A stretch of DNA of 64,000 nucleotides from a bacterium (GTDB taxonomy: Bacteria > Pseudomonadota > Alphaproteobacteria > SP197). This document shows positions 39,000-47,923 of the stretch, in pieces. The stretch spans positions 39,030-103,029 of the forward strand of contig JAPPGE010000005.1 of assembly GCA_028821455.1 (NCBI GenBank). Direction: 5' to 3'. A program made the translations under genes and the position numbers. The first letter of the stretch is position 1; each line of letters starts with the position of its first letter. The notes beneath the pieces are model-generated. The model was given only the letters and a program-made list of their open reading frames with translations, had not been told where the DNA came from and searched no databases.

Positions 39000-40160
39000 A
39001 TGATGAACTGGATGCACGACGATCCCTTCCATCCGCGTCACTACAGGGATGTGCGCCGCCCGCCGGGAGAGGCCTCGACCCTTCCCGGCTGGTGTTATGT
39101 GTCGGACGCCTTCCTGCGGCGCGAACGTGAACGCATCTTCTCGCGCGCCTGGCAGTTCGCAGGGCGTCTCGAGGAAATCCCCCGGGGAGGCTACCGCTCG
39201 GTCGACACGACAGGCGGGCCGATCCTGCTGGTCAACGACGGCTCTCTTCGCGCTTTCGCCAACACCTGCCGGCATCGTGGCACGCCCCTGGTGTCGGGTT
39301 GTGGCATGGCATCGCGAATAGTCTGTCCGCTGCACGGCTGGCGCTACCGTCTCGACGGTTCGCTGGAGTCGGCGCCGGGGACGTCGATTGATCACGGTCG
39401 CTACGCACTCCGCGGGATCCGCGCCGATGTCTGGGCCGGGTTTGTCTTTGTCTGCTTCTCGCGCCGGACAGCCGGCCTTGCGTCCTGGTTCGGTGACATG
39501 ACACAACGCCTCGCAAGCCATGACCTGGCTGAGTTCCGCGTGGCGCGCCGGCGTCACTACACGGTCCGGGCCAACTGGAAACTCATCGCCGAAAACGCCA
39601 TGGAGGCCTATCACACCGGGACCGTTCACGGTGACTCGCTGGGAGCCCAGGCGTCGCGGGATCTCGTCACCCGAGGTCACTGGGACGCCCTCCAGGTCCT
39701 CGGCGAAGCCTCGGTCGCCGTGCTGCCCGGTCAACCGGCTCCGTTTCCTCCGGTCAAGTCCCTGTCACCGGAGGCGCGGGCTGGCACGTTCTTCACGACA
39801 CTTCACCCGAACACCCAGTTCGCCTGCGCCCAGGACAGCATGTGGTGGCTTCACTACCGTCCGCTCTCACCCGGCCTGACCCGTATCGAGGTCGGCCAGT
39901 GCTTCCCGGACTCCACCACACGCCGGGATGACTTCGCCGAAGGCTCGAAGGCCTACTTCCATCGCTGGGACACCGGCATCGACGAGGACAATGCCATCTG
40001 CGAGGCCCAGCAAGCAGGGATCTCGTCTCCCTTTCATCGTCCAGGCCGCCTCTCGGTGCGTGAACAGGCAGTCCATCGCCTGAACAACTGGATTGTCGAT
40101 CAGACCATCGACGACGGCCTCGCCAGGCGCCGCATTGACGCTCTCCATGGAAGCCACTAG
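39000..40160 (+). CDS. Rieske-type ring-hydroxylating oxygenase, alpha subunit
   Basis: This is the catalytic subunit of a Rieske non-heme iron oxygenase. The 386-residue product has the [2Fe-2S] ligands CRH and CPLHGW about 19 residues apart. The mononuclear-iron region NWKLIAENAMEAYHTGTVHGD supplies the bridging acid and two His. Similar proteins act on quaternary amines (GbcA, CntA, stachydrine demethylase) or on aromatic rings; the sequence alone does not decide. No reductase gene is adjacent. The start is uncertain: ATG 39000 is used, GTG 38976 and ATG 39012 are alternatives, none with a clear Shine-Dalgarno. The tRNA-Ser gene starts 10 bases after it. Confidence 0.85.
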   Translation: MMNWMHDDPFHPRHYRDVRRPPGEASTLPGWCYVSDAFLRRERERIFSRAWQFAGRLEEIPRGGYRSVDTTGGPILLVNDGSLRAFANTCRHRGTPLVSGCGMASRIVCPLHGWRYRLDGSLESAPGTSIDHGRYALRGIRADVWAGFVFVCFSRRTAGLASWFGDMTQRLASHDLAEFRVARRRHYTVRANWKLIAENAMEAYHTGTVHGDSLGAQASRDLVTRGHWDALQVLGEASVAVLPGQPAPFPPVKSLSPEARAGTFFTTLHPNTQFACAQDSMWWLHYRPLSPGLTRIEVGQCFPDSTTRRDDFAEGSKAYFHRWDTGIDEDNAICEAQQAGISSPFHRPGRLSVREQAVHRLNNWIVDQTIDDGLARRRIDALHGSH

Positions 40161-40170
40161 AACCACCAAC

Positions 40171-40261
40171 GGAGAGGTGGCCGAGCGGTCGAAGGCGCTC
40201 CCCTGCTAAGGGAGTATGGGCCAAAATCCCATCGAGGGTTCGAATCCCTTCCTCTCCGCCA
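40171..40261 (+). tRNA. tRNA-Ser (anticodon GCU), CCA encoded
   Basis: The acceptor stem GGAGAGG (40171-40177) pairs with CCTCTCC (40251-40257). The anticodon arm CTCCC-CTGCTAA-GGGAG carries GCT at 40205-40207, and the long variable arm TATGGGCCAAAATCCCATC marks a class II serine tRNA. The T arm is GAGGG-TTCGAAT-CCCTT. Discriminator G is followed by encoded CCA (40259-40261). It reads AGC and AGU codons. Confidence 0.98.
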
Positions 40262-40425
40262 GTATCTCGCTCCCAGACACGCGCATCGACCCGGAACCCC
40301 CTGATTGACCGGAAGTGTCGGGCGACACAAGGTGTTGTGTGCAGCCCTCTCCCTGCGATCCACTTTCTCACCAGATGCCCGTCATCGCGGGCGCTGGCAC
40401 GAAAGGCGGGGCAAGGTTCACCAGC

Positions 40426-41583
40426 TCAACGCAGACCCAGGCCCCGGGCAATGATGCCGCGCAGGATCTCGGTCGTGCCGCCCTGGATGGTGAGCTTGGG
40501 CGCGATCAGGATTGCCCGGGCCAGGGCATGCTCGAACCGCAAGCGCGCCTCGGGCTCGCCGACACCCTCGGCGAGATCGCGCGCTATCGCGGGCAGCGCC
40601 TGCTCCCACGCTGTGCCCAGATCCTTTACCACCGAAGCCTCCGTTGCCGGCTCCAGGCCGCGCGCGAGCATGCCGGCGACCGCCACCGACATGTGGCGCA
40701 GGGTCTGCAGCCCGGCGATCAGGCGACCAAGCCCGATCGCGGCGTAGCGATCGGGTGTCTCGCCCAGAATGCGGACGAGTTCGACCAGCACTGCGATCGT
40801 CTCCAGGAAGCGTTCGGGACCGCTCCGTTCGTACGCGAGCTCACTGGTGGCCTGCCGCCACGCCATGTCGCGCTCCCCAAGCAAATGGTCGCCAGGCACG
40901 AAGGCATCGTCCAGCACGACCTCGTTGAAGTGATGGTCGCCACTTGGATAACGAATGGGATTGACCGATATGCCCTCCGCAGAGAGGTCGACCAGGAACT
41001 GGGAGAGACCGTGGCGCCGGTTCTCCCTGGTGGCGGGGGCGGTGCGAAAGATGCCGATCATGTAGTCGGCGAGGTGGGCCGTGCTGGTCCACACCTTGCG
41101 GCCCGAGAGGCGCCAACCGTTGCCGTCCGGGACGGCCTTCGAGGACGCGGCGAAGAGATCGCTGCCCGAACCCGGCTCGCTCATGCCGATGGAAAACGTG
41201 CATTCGCCGGCGCATATCCGCGGCAGGATGTCCCGCTTGATGTCTTCGGACGCGTACTTGAGCAGCATCGGACCGCTTTGCCGGTCGGCGGTGAAGTGGG
41301 CTGTCAGCGGAGCGCCGGCGAACAAAAGCTCCTCGTTGACGATGAAACGCTCAAGATGGCTCCGCTCGTGTCCGCCATAGATCCGGGGCCAAGTCATGCC
41401 GATCCAGCCCTTGGCAGCGAGTCGACGGCTGAAATCGCGATTGAACCTCACGGCCCCGCCCTCGGCCGACGGTGCAAGCAGACCGTCCTTGCTCGCTTCG
41501 TGGAGAAAACGGCGCACGTCGGAGCGTAGCGACTCGACTTCTGGCGGCAGCGGCGCGTACGCGAAGGATATCCCCTGGACCAT
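40426..41583 (-). CDS. Acyl-CoA dehydrogenase (FadE-type), first of a pair
   Basis: This 385-residue flavoprotein introduces an alpha,beta double bond into an acyl-CoA. Visible family motifs are GWIGMTWPRIYGG, CTFSIGMSEPGSGSDL, SGRKVWTSTAHLADY and TIQGGTTEILRGIIARGLGL. At the position of the usual C-terminal catalytic Glu (YEGT in medium-chain enzymes) it has QGGT. The catalytic base may instead be a Glu of the earlier LAYERSGPERF helix, as in isovaleryl-CoA-type enzymes. Immediately upstream is a second, divergent dehydrogenase, an arrangement typical of heteromeric enzymes for bulky acyl-CoAs such as steroid side chains. The substrate is unknown. Confidence 0.9.
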   Translation of the reverse strand: MVQGISFAYAPLPPEVESLRSDVRRFLHEASKDGLLAPSAEGGAVRFNRDFSRRLAAKGWIGMTWPRIYGGHERSHLERFIVNEELLFAGAPLTAHFTADRQSGPMLLKYASEDIKRDILPRICAGECTFSIGMSEPGSGSDLFAASSKAVPDGNGWRLSGRKVWTSTAHLADYMIGIFRTAPATRENRRHGLSQFLVDLSAEGISVNPIRYPSGDHHFNEVVLDDAFVPGDHLLGERDMAWRQATSELAYERSGPERFLETIAVLVELVRILGETPDRYAAIGLGRLIAGLQTLRHMSVAVAGMLARGLEPATEASVVKDLGTAWEQALPAIARDLAEGVGEPEARLRFEHALARAILIAPKLTIQGGTTEILRGIIARGLGLR

Positions 41584-41586
41584 GGT

Positions 41587-42675
41587 TCAGATCTCGAGTC
41601 CGACGGACCTCGAGGCCGGTTCAGGATTCCCGGTCAGCCGACCCCAAAAGCCATCAACACCGGCCGCTGCGACGTGGCGTCCAAGTTCCTCGGCCCAGAA
41701 CGTCTCGCTTCCGTAGTCATCACGCCAGGACCAGAGGCGGTGCGTGAAACGGTGCAGCACGTGTTCGGCTGTAAAGCCGATGGCGCCGTGAACCTGGTGA
41801 GCAATCGCCGCGCCGACCCCGGCGGCCTCGCCGACCCGCACCTTGGCCGCCGCCACGTCGAAGAGCGCGTACGCAAGCGGGCCTTCCGCCCGGTCAAGCG
41901 CCCAACCGGCTGCCTGTGCCGCCACCGAAGCGGCGGCCGCCTCGCCGGCGAGGCGGGCCAACAAGTGCTGGACCGCCTGAAACTTCGAGATCGTGCGACC
42001 GAATGCCTGGCGCTCCTGGGCGTAGCCGACGGACATCTCGACGAGCGCGTCCAGCGCTCCCGCCATCAGCGCCGCCCGAGCTGCCGCGGAGAGCAGCAGC
42101 AGGTCGCGACGACCAACCTCGCGGGACAGCGTGGCGCCGACAACCGGCAGCGTGCCGTCGAACCGTGCCGAACCGCGTTCATCTCCTGCCAGGTCCTCGC
42201 TGCATTCCATCTGCGATGGACGTTCGACCAGCACGACATGGGCCACACCGTCTGCATCCTCGACAATGCCGACCAGACATTCCGCGCTGGAGGCGAACGG
42301 TGCGGCGGCGGCCTGGCCCCACAGCCGGCCAGCCGCATTCAACCGGAGGCCCGGGAGCAGCAGCGCCAGGCGTTTCGTTGGCACATTCAGTCCCGCCCGG
42401 GCCAGCAGCCAGGCGCCGGCCATGGTTTCGGCGAGCGGCACGGCACAGGCCTTTGCGCCAGCGGCTTCAAGAGCCGCCAGTCCCTCGACAAAGCTCGCGC
42501 CGATGCCGCCCGCCTCTTCGGGCACCCAGAGCAGTGGCAGTCCGGCATCGACGAGAGCCCGCCAAACCTCAACCTTCCAGGCGTCGTCGTGGGCCGCATT
42601 GACCGTGCGGGGCTCGGCGAGATCGGCGAAGATGCGCGCCGTGGTATCGGCGATCAGCCTGTCGGCAACCATCAA
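41587..42675 (-). CDS. Acyl-CoA dehydrogenase-like protein, second of a pair
   Basis: This 362-residue homologue is shorter and less conserved. It keeps the overall fold (LWVPEEAGGIGASFVEG, FGRTISKFQAVQHLLARLAGEAAAAS, IAHQVHGAIGFTAEHVLHRFTHRLW), but the FAD and substrate segments of the middle domain are weak. In actinobacterial heterotetramers (FadE28-FadE29 type) one chain supplies most of the active site and the other is degenerate, which would fit here. It starts by overlapping the enoyl-CoA hydratase stop by four bases and ends three bases before its partner. Confidence 0.85.
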   Translation of the reverse strand: MMVADRLIADTTARIFADLAEPRTVNAAHDDAWKVEVWRALVDAGLPLLWVPEEAGGIGASFVEGLAALEAAGAKACAVPLAETMAGAWLLARAGLNVPTKRLALLLPGLRLNAAGRLWGQAAAAPFASSAECLVGIVEDADGVAHVVLVERPSQMECSEDLAGDERGSARFDGTLPVVGATLSREVGRRDLLLLSAAARAALMAGALDALVEMSVGYAQERQAFGRTISKFQAVQHLLARLAGEAAAASVAAQAAGWALDRAEGPLAYALFDVAAAKVRVGEAAGVGAAIAHQVHGAIGFTAEHVLHRFTHRLWSWRDDYGSETFWAEELGRHVAAAGVDGFWGRLTGNPEPASRSVGLEI

Positions 42676-43445
42676 CGCCCCCGGAATCGTGCCGGGCGGC
42701 GTTCGTTGATGGCGGCGACACCCTCGCGGAAATCGTCGGTCGCGCGCAGGCGGCTCTGCACCTCCTTCTCGTGCTCCAGAATTGCTTCGACACGATCGGC
42801 GAGACCTGCGCGCAGCGTCGCCCGGGTTTCGCGCACCGCGAGCGGCGCGCAGGCGGCGATCTCGGCGGCGAGCGCGAGCGCCGCATCCCGTACCTCCGCG
42901 CGCGGGACAAGCACGTCGACAAGGCCAACGCGGCAGGCCTCCTCGCCGCCGAGCCGGCGGCTGGCGTACAGCATCAGCGCCGCATTCTGGCGCCCAATGA
43001 GTTCCGGCAGGGTGATCGAAAGACCGAATCCGGGATGAAAGCCGAGTGCGGTGAAGTTGGCCCAGAACCGGGCTTCCGGGCAGGAGACCCTGAGGTCACA
43101 GGCAAGAGCGAGGCCGAGCCCGCCGCCAGTCGCCGACCCGTGGACCGCGCCGACGATCGGGAGGCCGATGCGGAACAGGCGTACGGCCTCATGGTAGAGA
43201 GCGCCCGGCTTCGTCGCCTGGGCCGATCCCGCGGCCGTCCCGAGCCTGGCACCGGCACAGAAGGCGGTGCCGTTCGCCGCGATGACAATGGCCCTCGTCT
43301 CGCCATCTGCGTCGAAGTCGCCGGCGGCGTCGACCAACCGGCGAATCAGATCGTGATCGAAGAAGTTGTGTGGGGGCCGGTTGAGCTCAATCAACCCGAC
43401 ATGGCCACTGCGCGAGACGAGCAGATCGTTCGATGGATCGGTCAT
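42672..43445 (-). CDS. Enoyl-CoA hydratase/isomerase family protein
   Basis: This crotonase-fold enzyme would hydrate the double bond made by the neighbouring dehydrogenases. The 257-residue protein has the oxyanion-hole stretches GTAFCAGARLG and VHGSATGGGLGLALACDLRV and the C-terminal segment RRLGGEEACRVGLVDVLVP. The second catalytic Glu of true hydratases (GxxPxxG...E region) reads GFHPGFGLSITLPELIG, so isomerase or other crotonase activity is possible. It is the first gene of a three-gene minus-strand operon. Confidence 0.9.
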   Translation of the reverse strand: MTDPSNDLLVSRSGHVGLIELNRPPHNFFDHDLIRRLVDAAGDFDADGETRAIVIAANGTAFCAGARLGTAAGSAQATKPGALYHEAVRLFRIGLPIVGAVHGSATGGGLGLALACDLRVSCPEARFWANFTALGFHPGFGLSITLPELIGRQNAALMLYASRRLGGEEACRVGLVDVLVPRAEVRDAALALAAEIAACAPLAVRETRATLRAGLADRVEAILEHEKEVQSRLRATDDFREGVAAINERRPARFRGR

Positions 43446-43635
43446 GTCGAGACTGCTCCGTCAGCGCGAATGGCCCGAGTTTATCGGGGGTGCGGCGTGT
43501 TGAACATTCAGTGCAACGAATCGCGTAACGTCAGCAAGGCAAGTCCCCGAATGCCACTGCAGACCGGAGATCGCAACGAACCCCCAAATGACCGTCGATC
43601 GAGGCGGCGCTCAGCGATTGGACGAATTGCGGCCG

Positions 43636-44532
43636 TCACGTCAAAAGCTCGCAGACGACTTCGTGGTAGGCAGGAGCGCGATCGATCATGCCGGAGCGGG
43701 CATAGGTCGCGAGATTGCGCTTCCAGCGCTCCGGATCGGTGCTGACGGCGTGATCCAGTCCCTCGTCTCCGGCGACAAGCGGGAGCATCATCTCGAGGAT
43801 CCGGAGGTTTTCGGCGATGTCCCCGTGCTCGGCCGAATGGGCGGCAACCAGACGGGCGCACGCGTCAAGGTTGTTCATAGCCTGTTGCCAACCCTCCCTG
43901 CAGGCGGCGAGGAAGCGATGGAGCGCCGGGCCATGCGCGGCAATCATGGCGTCGGTCGTGAACATCATCTGCGCCCAGGGCCGCAGATGATGATGGCGTA
44001 TGGGGATGAGGCGCGTGGCATGGCCAAGGCGCCGGAGATGGTGGGGTTCCGTCGTGGCATAGCCCTGCACGGCGTCAAAGGTGCCGTCGAGGAGTTGCTC
44101 GAGCGTCCAGCCCGAGACCGTCGTCTCCATGGAGCCGGGTTCGATGCCATGGAGTTCCAGGACCGTTTCCAGGAGATGGATGCCGTCGCGGTGCATGGCA
44201 ATCCGGCGCCCTGCGACATCCGCAAGGCACGCCATCCCGCTGTCGGGCAGCGTGACGAGGTGGATCGGCGAATCCTGCATCGTCGCACCGATGGCCTTGA
44301 CGCCCTTTCCGGCCATCACGGCACGAACAATGAGATTGTCCTCCATGCACCCCACGCTGCATTCATCGGCGAGCACGAGATCGAGAGTGATGGTGTCGGG
44401 GTTCTCCTCCGGCGGCACCAGGCGCACGTCGAGGCCTTCCGCGGCAAAGAGGCACTCTTCGCGGGCCCAGATCAGGCCGGCGAACTGACAGTTGACGCTC
44501 CAGTCGAGATAGAAGTCGATGGCAAGGGTCAT
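43636..44532 (-). CDS. NMT1/THI5-like substrate-binding protein without signal peptide
   Basis: This 298-residue protein has the NMT1/THI5 periplasmic-binding fold (start IDFYLDWSVNCQFAGLIWARE, LDLVLADECSVGCMEDN, MACLADVAGRRIAMHRDGIHLLE). Family members bind thiamine or pyrimidine precursors, taurine or nitrate for ABC import; yeast THI5 is a suicide enzyme of HMP synthesis. It begins at MTLAIDFYLDW with no signal peptide or lipobox, and there are no permease or ATPase genes nearby. It may therefore be a cytoplasmic HMP-P synthase-like or sensor protein, or an orphan. The ligand is unknown. Confidence 0.75.
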   Translation of the reverse strand: MTLAIDFYLDWSVNCQFAGLIWAREECLFAAEGLDVRLVPPEENPDTITLDLVLADECSVGCMEDNLIVRAVMAGKGVKAIGATMQDSPIHLVTLPDSGMACLADVAGRRIAMHRDGIHLLETVLELHGIEPGSMETTVSGWTLEQLLDGTFDAVQGYATTEPHHLRRLGHATRLIPIRHHHLRPWAQMMFTTDAMIAAHGPALHRFLAACREGWQQAMNNLDACARLVAAHSAEHGDIAENLRILEMMLPLVAGDEGLDHAVSTDPERWKRNLATYARSGMIDRAPAYHEVVCELLT

Positions 44533-44626
44533 GCCGCCGATTTTCCGTGCCCGACACGATCAGGGGCAGGAGGCTCACATAGTGCGGTGCCGGCAGGCTG
44601 CGCTGCGAGGGGACCGGTCGATTTCA

Positions 44627-44989
44627 TCAGGAGACAGGCTGGAAGTAGATCGCGAGAAACTCGTGGTCGTCCGAGGGCCGACCGAAGTAGTCGTCATGAT
44701 CGGCCCGAAAGGCTTCCAGGCTCACACGGCCGTCGGCCGCCGGATCGCGCTGCCACAGACTGTCAGGGATCGCTCCCCAGGTGCAGAGTTCGACTCCGGT
44801 GATCCTGATCCGGCAGCGAGGGGTCCTTTCGGCGTCGTAGACCGTGTAGACTGCACCGCAATGGATGGACGTGTTGTAGGAGTCGAGACCCTCGCTCCAT
44901 TCCAGCGGTCGTACGGTTGCCGTCTTCACGCCCGCGATGATCTGGTCGATCAGCACGGAATCGTTCCATTGCATGCGGTGCTCGCTCAT
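44627..44989 (-). CDS. ASCH-domain protein
   Basis: The 120-residue product is a single ASCH domain, a PUA-like fold predicted to bind RNA or modified nucleosides. Visible signatures are QIIAGVKTATVRPLEW near the N-terminus, HCGAVYTVYD, RCRIRITGVEL and a closing DDHEFLAIYFQPV. E. coli YqfB, a family member, is an N4-acetylcytidine amidohydrolase. ATG 44989 gives the domain start; the frame is open upstream without homology. It is divergent from the MFS transporter. Confidence 0.8.
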   Translation of the reverse strand: MSEHRMQWNDSVLIDQIIAGVKTATVRPLEWSEGLDSYNTSIHCGAVYTVYDAERTPRCRIRITGVELCTWGAIPDSLWQRDPAADGRVSLEAFRADHDDYFGRPSDDHEFLAIYFQPVS

Positions 44990-45180
44990 CGTTGAGACAC
45001 CCCGTGTTGCATCACGTCTCGGCGCCCGGGTCGCAGAGGGCGAAGTCTGCCGCGGACAGATGGCGTTCTCAACTGTCTCGGGCGGGATGACGAGCCTTTG
45101 TGCGCCGTCTGACTTCATGGCCCTCGCCTGTCGCCTGCGAACCGCTTTCGGGGCAACCTCTTTCTTGCCCGGACGCTTTG

Positions 45181-45221
45181 CCTTGTCCTGCAAGACCACA
45201 CGCTCTAGGGACAGGACAAGG
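45181..45221 (+). promoter_or_regulatory. Inverted repeat covering the ribosome-binding site of the MFS gene
   Basis: Perfect 10-base inverted repeat CCTTGTCCTG (45181-45190) / CAGGACAAGG (45212-45221) with a 21-base loop. The right arm includes the first half of the Shine-Dalgarno AAGGAGGG (45218-45225) that serves the ATG at 45229. In RNA it would sequester that site; in DNA it could be an operator. Confidence 0.5.
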
Positions 45222-45228
45222 AGGGCGC

Positions 45229-46440
45229 ATGACACCCGGACAGCGCAGACGTGGCCTGATCGCATGCATCGCGGCGACCATCACGGTGACCGCGACAATG
45301 GGCCTCACCATGCCGTTTCTAGGCATCTGGCTCGAGAACCAGGGCGTCCCCGTCTGGCTCAACGGCCTGAACGCCGCCGTGCAGATGATGGCCATCCTGT
45401 TTCTGGTTCCCGTGGCACCAGGACTCATCAAGCGATTTGGCCTGCTGCGTGTCATCGCGGTCGGCGGAGCAGGAATGCTGATCACCATCGCCCTGCTTCC
45501 CGTGTTTCCCAACGTCTGGATCTGGTTTCCCCTGCGCTTCCTTCTGGGTTTCTTTTCCGAGATGGTCTTCACGGCGGGTGATATCTGGCTCAATCAGATC
45601 GCCGAGGAGAAGCGCCGCGGCAGGACGCTCGCCATTGCGGCCGTTTTCCAGCACGGCGGCTTTGCAGTCGGGCCTCTCGCGATCGGCTTTCTGGGCACCG
45701 ACAGCTGGCTTGCGCTTCACGTCGGTCTCGTGGTGATCGCCGCTGGTCTCTCGATCCTGGTGTTCGGGCGCGGCACCACGCTCGCCATCACCGGTGAGCA
45801 CCGGGCGCGCCTGGTGCACTTCATCCGCATTGCGCCGGTCCTGATGGTGGCTGCGTTCATGTTCGGCCTGATCGATGAATCAGTTCTGGCACTGCTGGTG
45901 GTCTATGGCATGCGCAAGGGCCTCGACGAAGCGGCCGCCGGACTTCTGCTCGCAAGCTTCATCGGAGGAGCTGTGCTAGGCCAGTTTCCCGTCGGCTGGC
46001 TGGCCGATCGCATCGATCGCACGAAGGTCATTGCCGGCTGCATTGCCATCGCGCTCGCGATGCTTCTCGTGTTGCCCTTCGTGACCGGCAATCCTGTCCT
46101 GAGCGTTGTCGTGCTGGGCCTCATGGGTGCCACCGTCGGCAGCACCTACACGGTCGCGCTCGCAATGATGGGCCAGCGATTCAAGGGCGGCGAACTTGTC
46201 GGCATCACCACGTGTTTCATGTTCCTGTGGGCTTCCGGGAGTTTTATCGCGCCAGCCTTGAGCGGCGGCGCCATGGAGTTGGTGGGACCGGACGGCATGC
46301 CCCTGCTCGCCGCATTCCTGAGCGCGCTCTTTCTCGCAATTCTCGTCCGGGAGATCCGGCACGCAAAGAGGACACCGCGCGCGCTTGCGCGAGATGTCGG
46401 TCTTGAGGCCCGGCCTTGTCGACCGAATGAAGTTCGATGA
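45229..46440 (+). CDS. Major facilitator superfamily transporter
   Basis: This 403-residue inner-membrane protein has about 12 hydrophobic segments and MFS loop signatures (GWLADRIDRTKVIAG between helices 8 and 9, and GFFSEMVFTAGDIWLNQIAEEKRRGR). It resembles drug/sugar-efflux type MFS proteins of the YcaD/MFS_1 group (MTPGQRRRGLIACIAATITVT-type start, TMGLTMPFLGIWLENQG). The start is fixed by AAGGAGGG four bases upstream. The substrate is unknown. Confidence 0.85.
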   Translation: MTPGQRRRGLIACIAATITVTATMGLTMPFLGIWLENQGVPVWLNGLNAAVQMMAILFLVPVAPGLIKRFGLLRVIAVGGAGMLITIALLPVFPNVWIWFPLRFLLGFFSEMVFTAGDIWLNQIAEEKRRGRTLAIAAVFQHGGFAVGPLAIGFLGTDSWLALHVGLVVIAAGLSILVFGRGTTLAITGEHRARLVHFIRIAPVLMVAAFMFGLIDESVLALLVVYGMRKGLDEAAAGLLLASFIGGAVLGQFPVGWLADRIDRTKVIAGCIAIALAMLLVLPFVTGNPVLSVVVLGLMGATVGSTYTVALAMMGQRFKGGELVGITTCFMFLWASGSFIAPALSGGAMELVGPDGMPLLAAFLSALFLAILVREIRHAKRTPRALARDVGLEARPCRPNEVR

Positions 46441-46645
46441 ACACAAGACCGAGGACGGTCTCGCCCAACACCCCTCTACACTCAATCCCTTGCAGTGCTG
46501 TCGAGCGATCCTCGGACCCGCCCGAGCATGGCTACCAGTGCCGTCGAACCAGATCGACTGGAATGAAGCGTTCCGTGTGGTGTGGACCGCGCCGGCCAGT
46601 GCGAACGTCGATTGGCCGACCCTTGGCGTCGAGCTCGCAGGAGAT

Positions 46646-47923
46646 TCAGAAACCGTACTTCAGATTCACGGCGATGAAACTGTCCCGGCGGGACGCGTAG
46701 ATCGGGTCGTCCTCGCCGACGTTGTCGAAGAGGGATCCCTCGATGTTCAGCGAGATATCGTCGTCGAGGCGCCTGTTCATCTGAACGTTGAACGAGCGCG
46801 AGCCGGTATCGAGATCGGCGAGGACGCCGAAGATGAGGTCGGTGCCCTCGACGTCGTTGAACGCGAGTCTGGAGCCCAGGAACACGTCGTTCTGGAATAC
46901 GTTGCTTGCCCGCAGGCGCCGGCTGTCGCGATTCCATTCGGCCAGCAGCCCAAGGTCGATATCGGACTCGAACACGGAGTAGAGGGTGTATTCGCCGCCG
47001 GCGACGAAGGCCGTGAAGTCCTCCTTCCGGCCGAAGAGATCGCTCGCACCGGTACGCCGGATGGCCTCGAGCTTCAGCAGCCAGCCCCCGGTCGTCATCT
47101 GCGCATCCAGCCCGAACTGCCGGATCTGCTCATAGAGGGGCACCAGGGTCACGCGGCACTGGGCCGGATCGGGCACCGGGCCGCACTCGAGCACCGGATC
47201 GAGATAGGGCTCCCGGCTCGTGCCGTCGAAAACACTCAATCCGATATCGAAGAGCCCGATGCTGTGGCTGTAGCGTGCCGCGAGGTCGAGATGCCGTTCA
47301 CCGGCAGCGCTCTCGTACTTCAGCCGGTCGTTGTCGACGACGAACTCGCCGCGCAGGCGGCCGTCGCGGCCCGGATAGGTTCGGGGCCGGTGCCAGGGAA
47401 GCGCGAAAAGTTCCGCCACTCCCCAGTCGCCGGACACTGTCAGATGGGCCATGGGTTGGCCGAGCTTGACCTCCTCGTTCGGATTGGCGACGAGATCCGT
47501 CTGGTTGATGATGTCGACGAGATGACGGGACTCGGCGACCCCCCAGAAGACGTGGTCGAAGCCCAGTCGCAGTTCCCACTCGTCGTCTCCGAGCGGGCCC
47601 AGAAACAGCAAATAGGCTTCGCGCACGTCCGCAAGGTGGCGTTCGGAGTCCGCGCTGTCGTAGCGAAAGAACGTCTCGAGAGTGAAGCTCGTGCCGTCGG
47701 CGGTCTCCAGGTAGAGCGACGGTTCGGCAACGAAGGTTGTATCGGCATCGCTCTGGCCGTCATGGGCGGGGGATTCCGGGAACCATCGGTTCTCCATGCT
47801 GAAGGTGCCGTAGAACTCGTGGTAATCGATGAGAGAATCGTCGGCCCGGCCCATGGCCGGGCACGCAATCGCAACAACGACGAGACCGGAAAGGCAGCGG
47901 CGGAGGACGGAACCGAGGGGCAT
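46646..47923 (-). CDS. Outer-membrane beta-barrel protein (DUF1302-like)
   Basis: This 425-residue protein has a signal peptide (cleavage near CPAMGRA) and then mostly amphipathic beta-strand sequence with alternating polar and aromatic residues. It ends NLKYGF, with the terminal Phe typical of BAM-assembled barrels. It resembles DUF1302-type porin-like proteins that occur with RND exporters and LolA-like proteins. Its start overlaps the stop of the LolA-like gene (TGATG), so the two are coupled. A role in lipid or hydrophobic-molecule transfer is inferred from context. Confidence 0.75.
   Translation of the reverse strand: MPLGSVLRRCLSGLVVVAIACPAMGRADDSLIDYHEFYGTFSMENRWFPESPAHDGQSDADTTFVAEPSLYLETADGTSFTLETFFRYDSADSERHLADVREAYLLFLGPLGDDEWELRLGFDHVFWGVAESRHLVDIINQTDLVANPNEEVKLGQPMAHLTVSGDWGVAELFALPWHRPRTYPGRDGRLRGEFVVDNDRLKYESAAGERHLDLAARYSHSIGLFDIGLSVFDGTSREPYLDPVLECGPVPDPAQCRVTLVPLYEQIRQFGLDAQMTTGGWLLKLEAIRRTGASDLFGRKEDFTAFVAGGEYTLYSVFESDIDLGLLAEWNRDSRRLRASNVFQNDVFLGSRLAFNDVEGTDLIFGVLADLDTGSRSFNVQMNRRLDDDISLNIEGSLFDNVGEDDPIYASRRDSFIAVNLKYGF

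Noticed and set aside
40315..40328. GTGTC/GACAC hairpin after tRNA-Ser as a terminator
   Set aside because: Only five pairs and no T-run follows.
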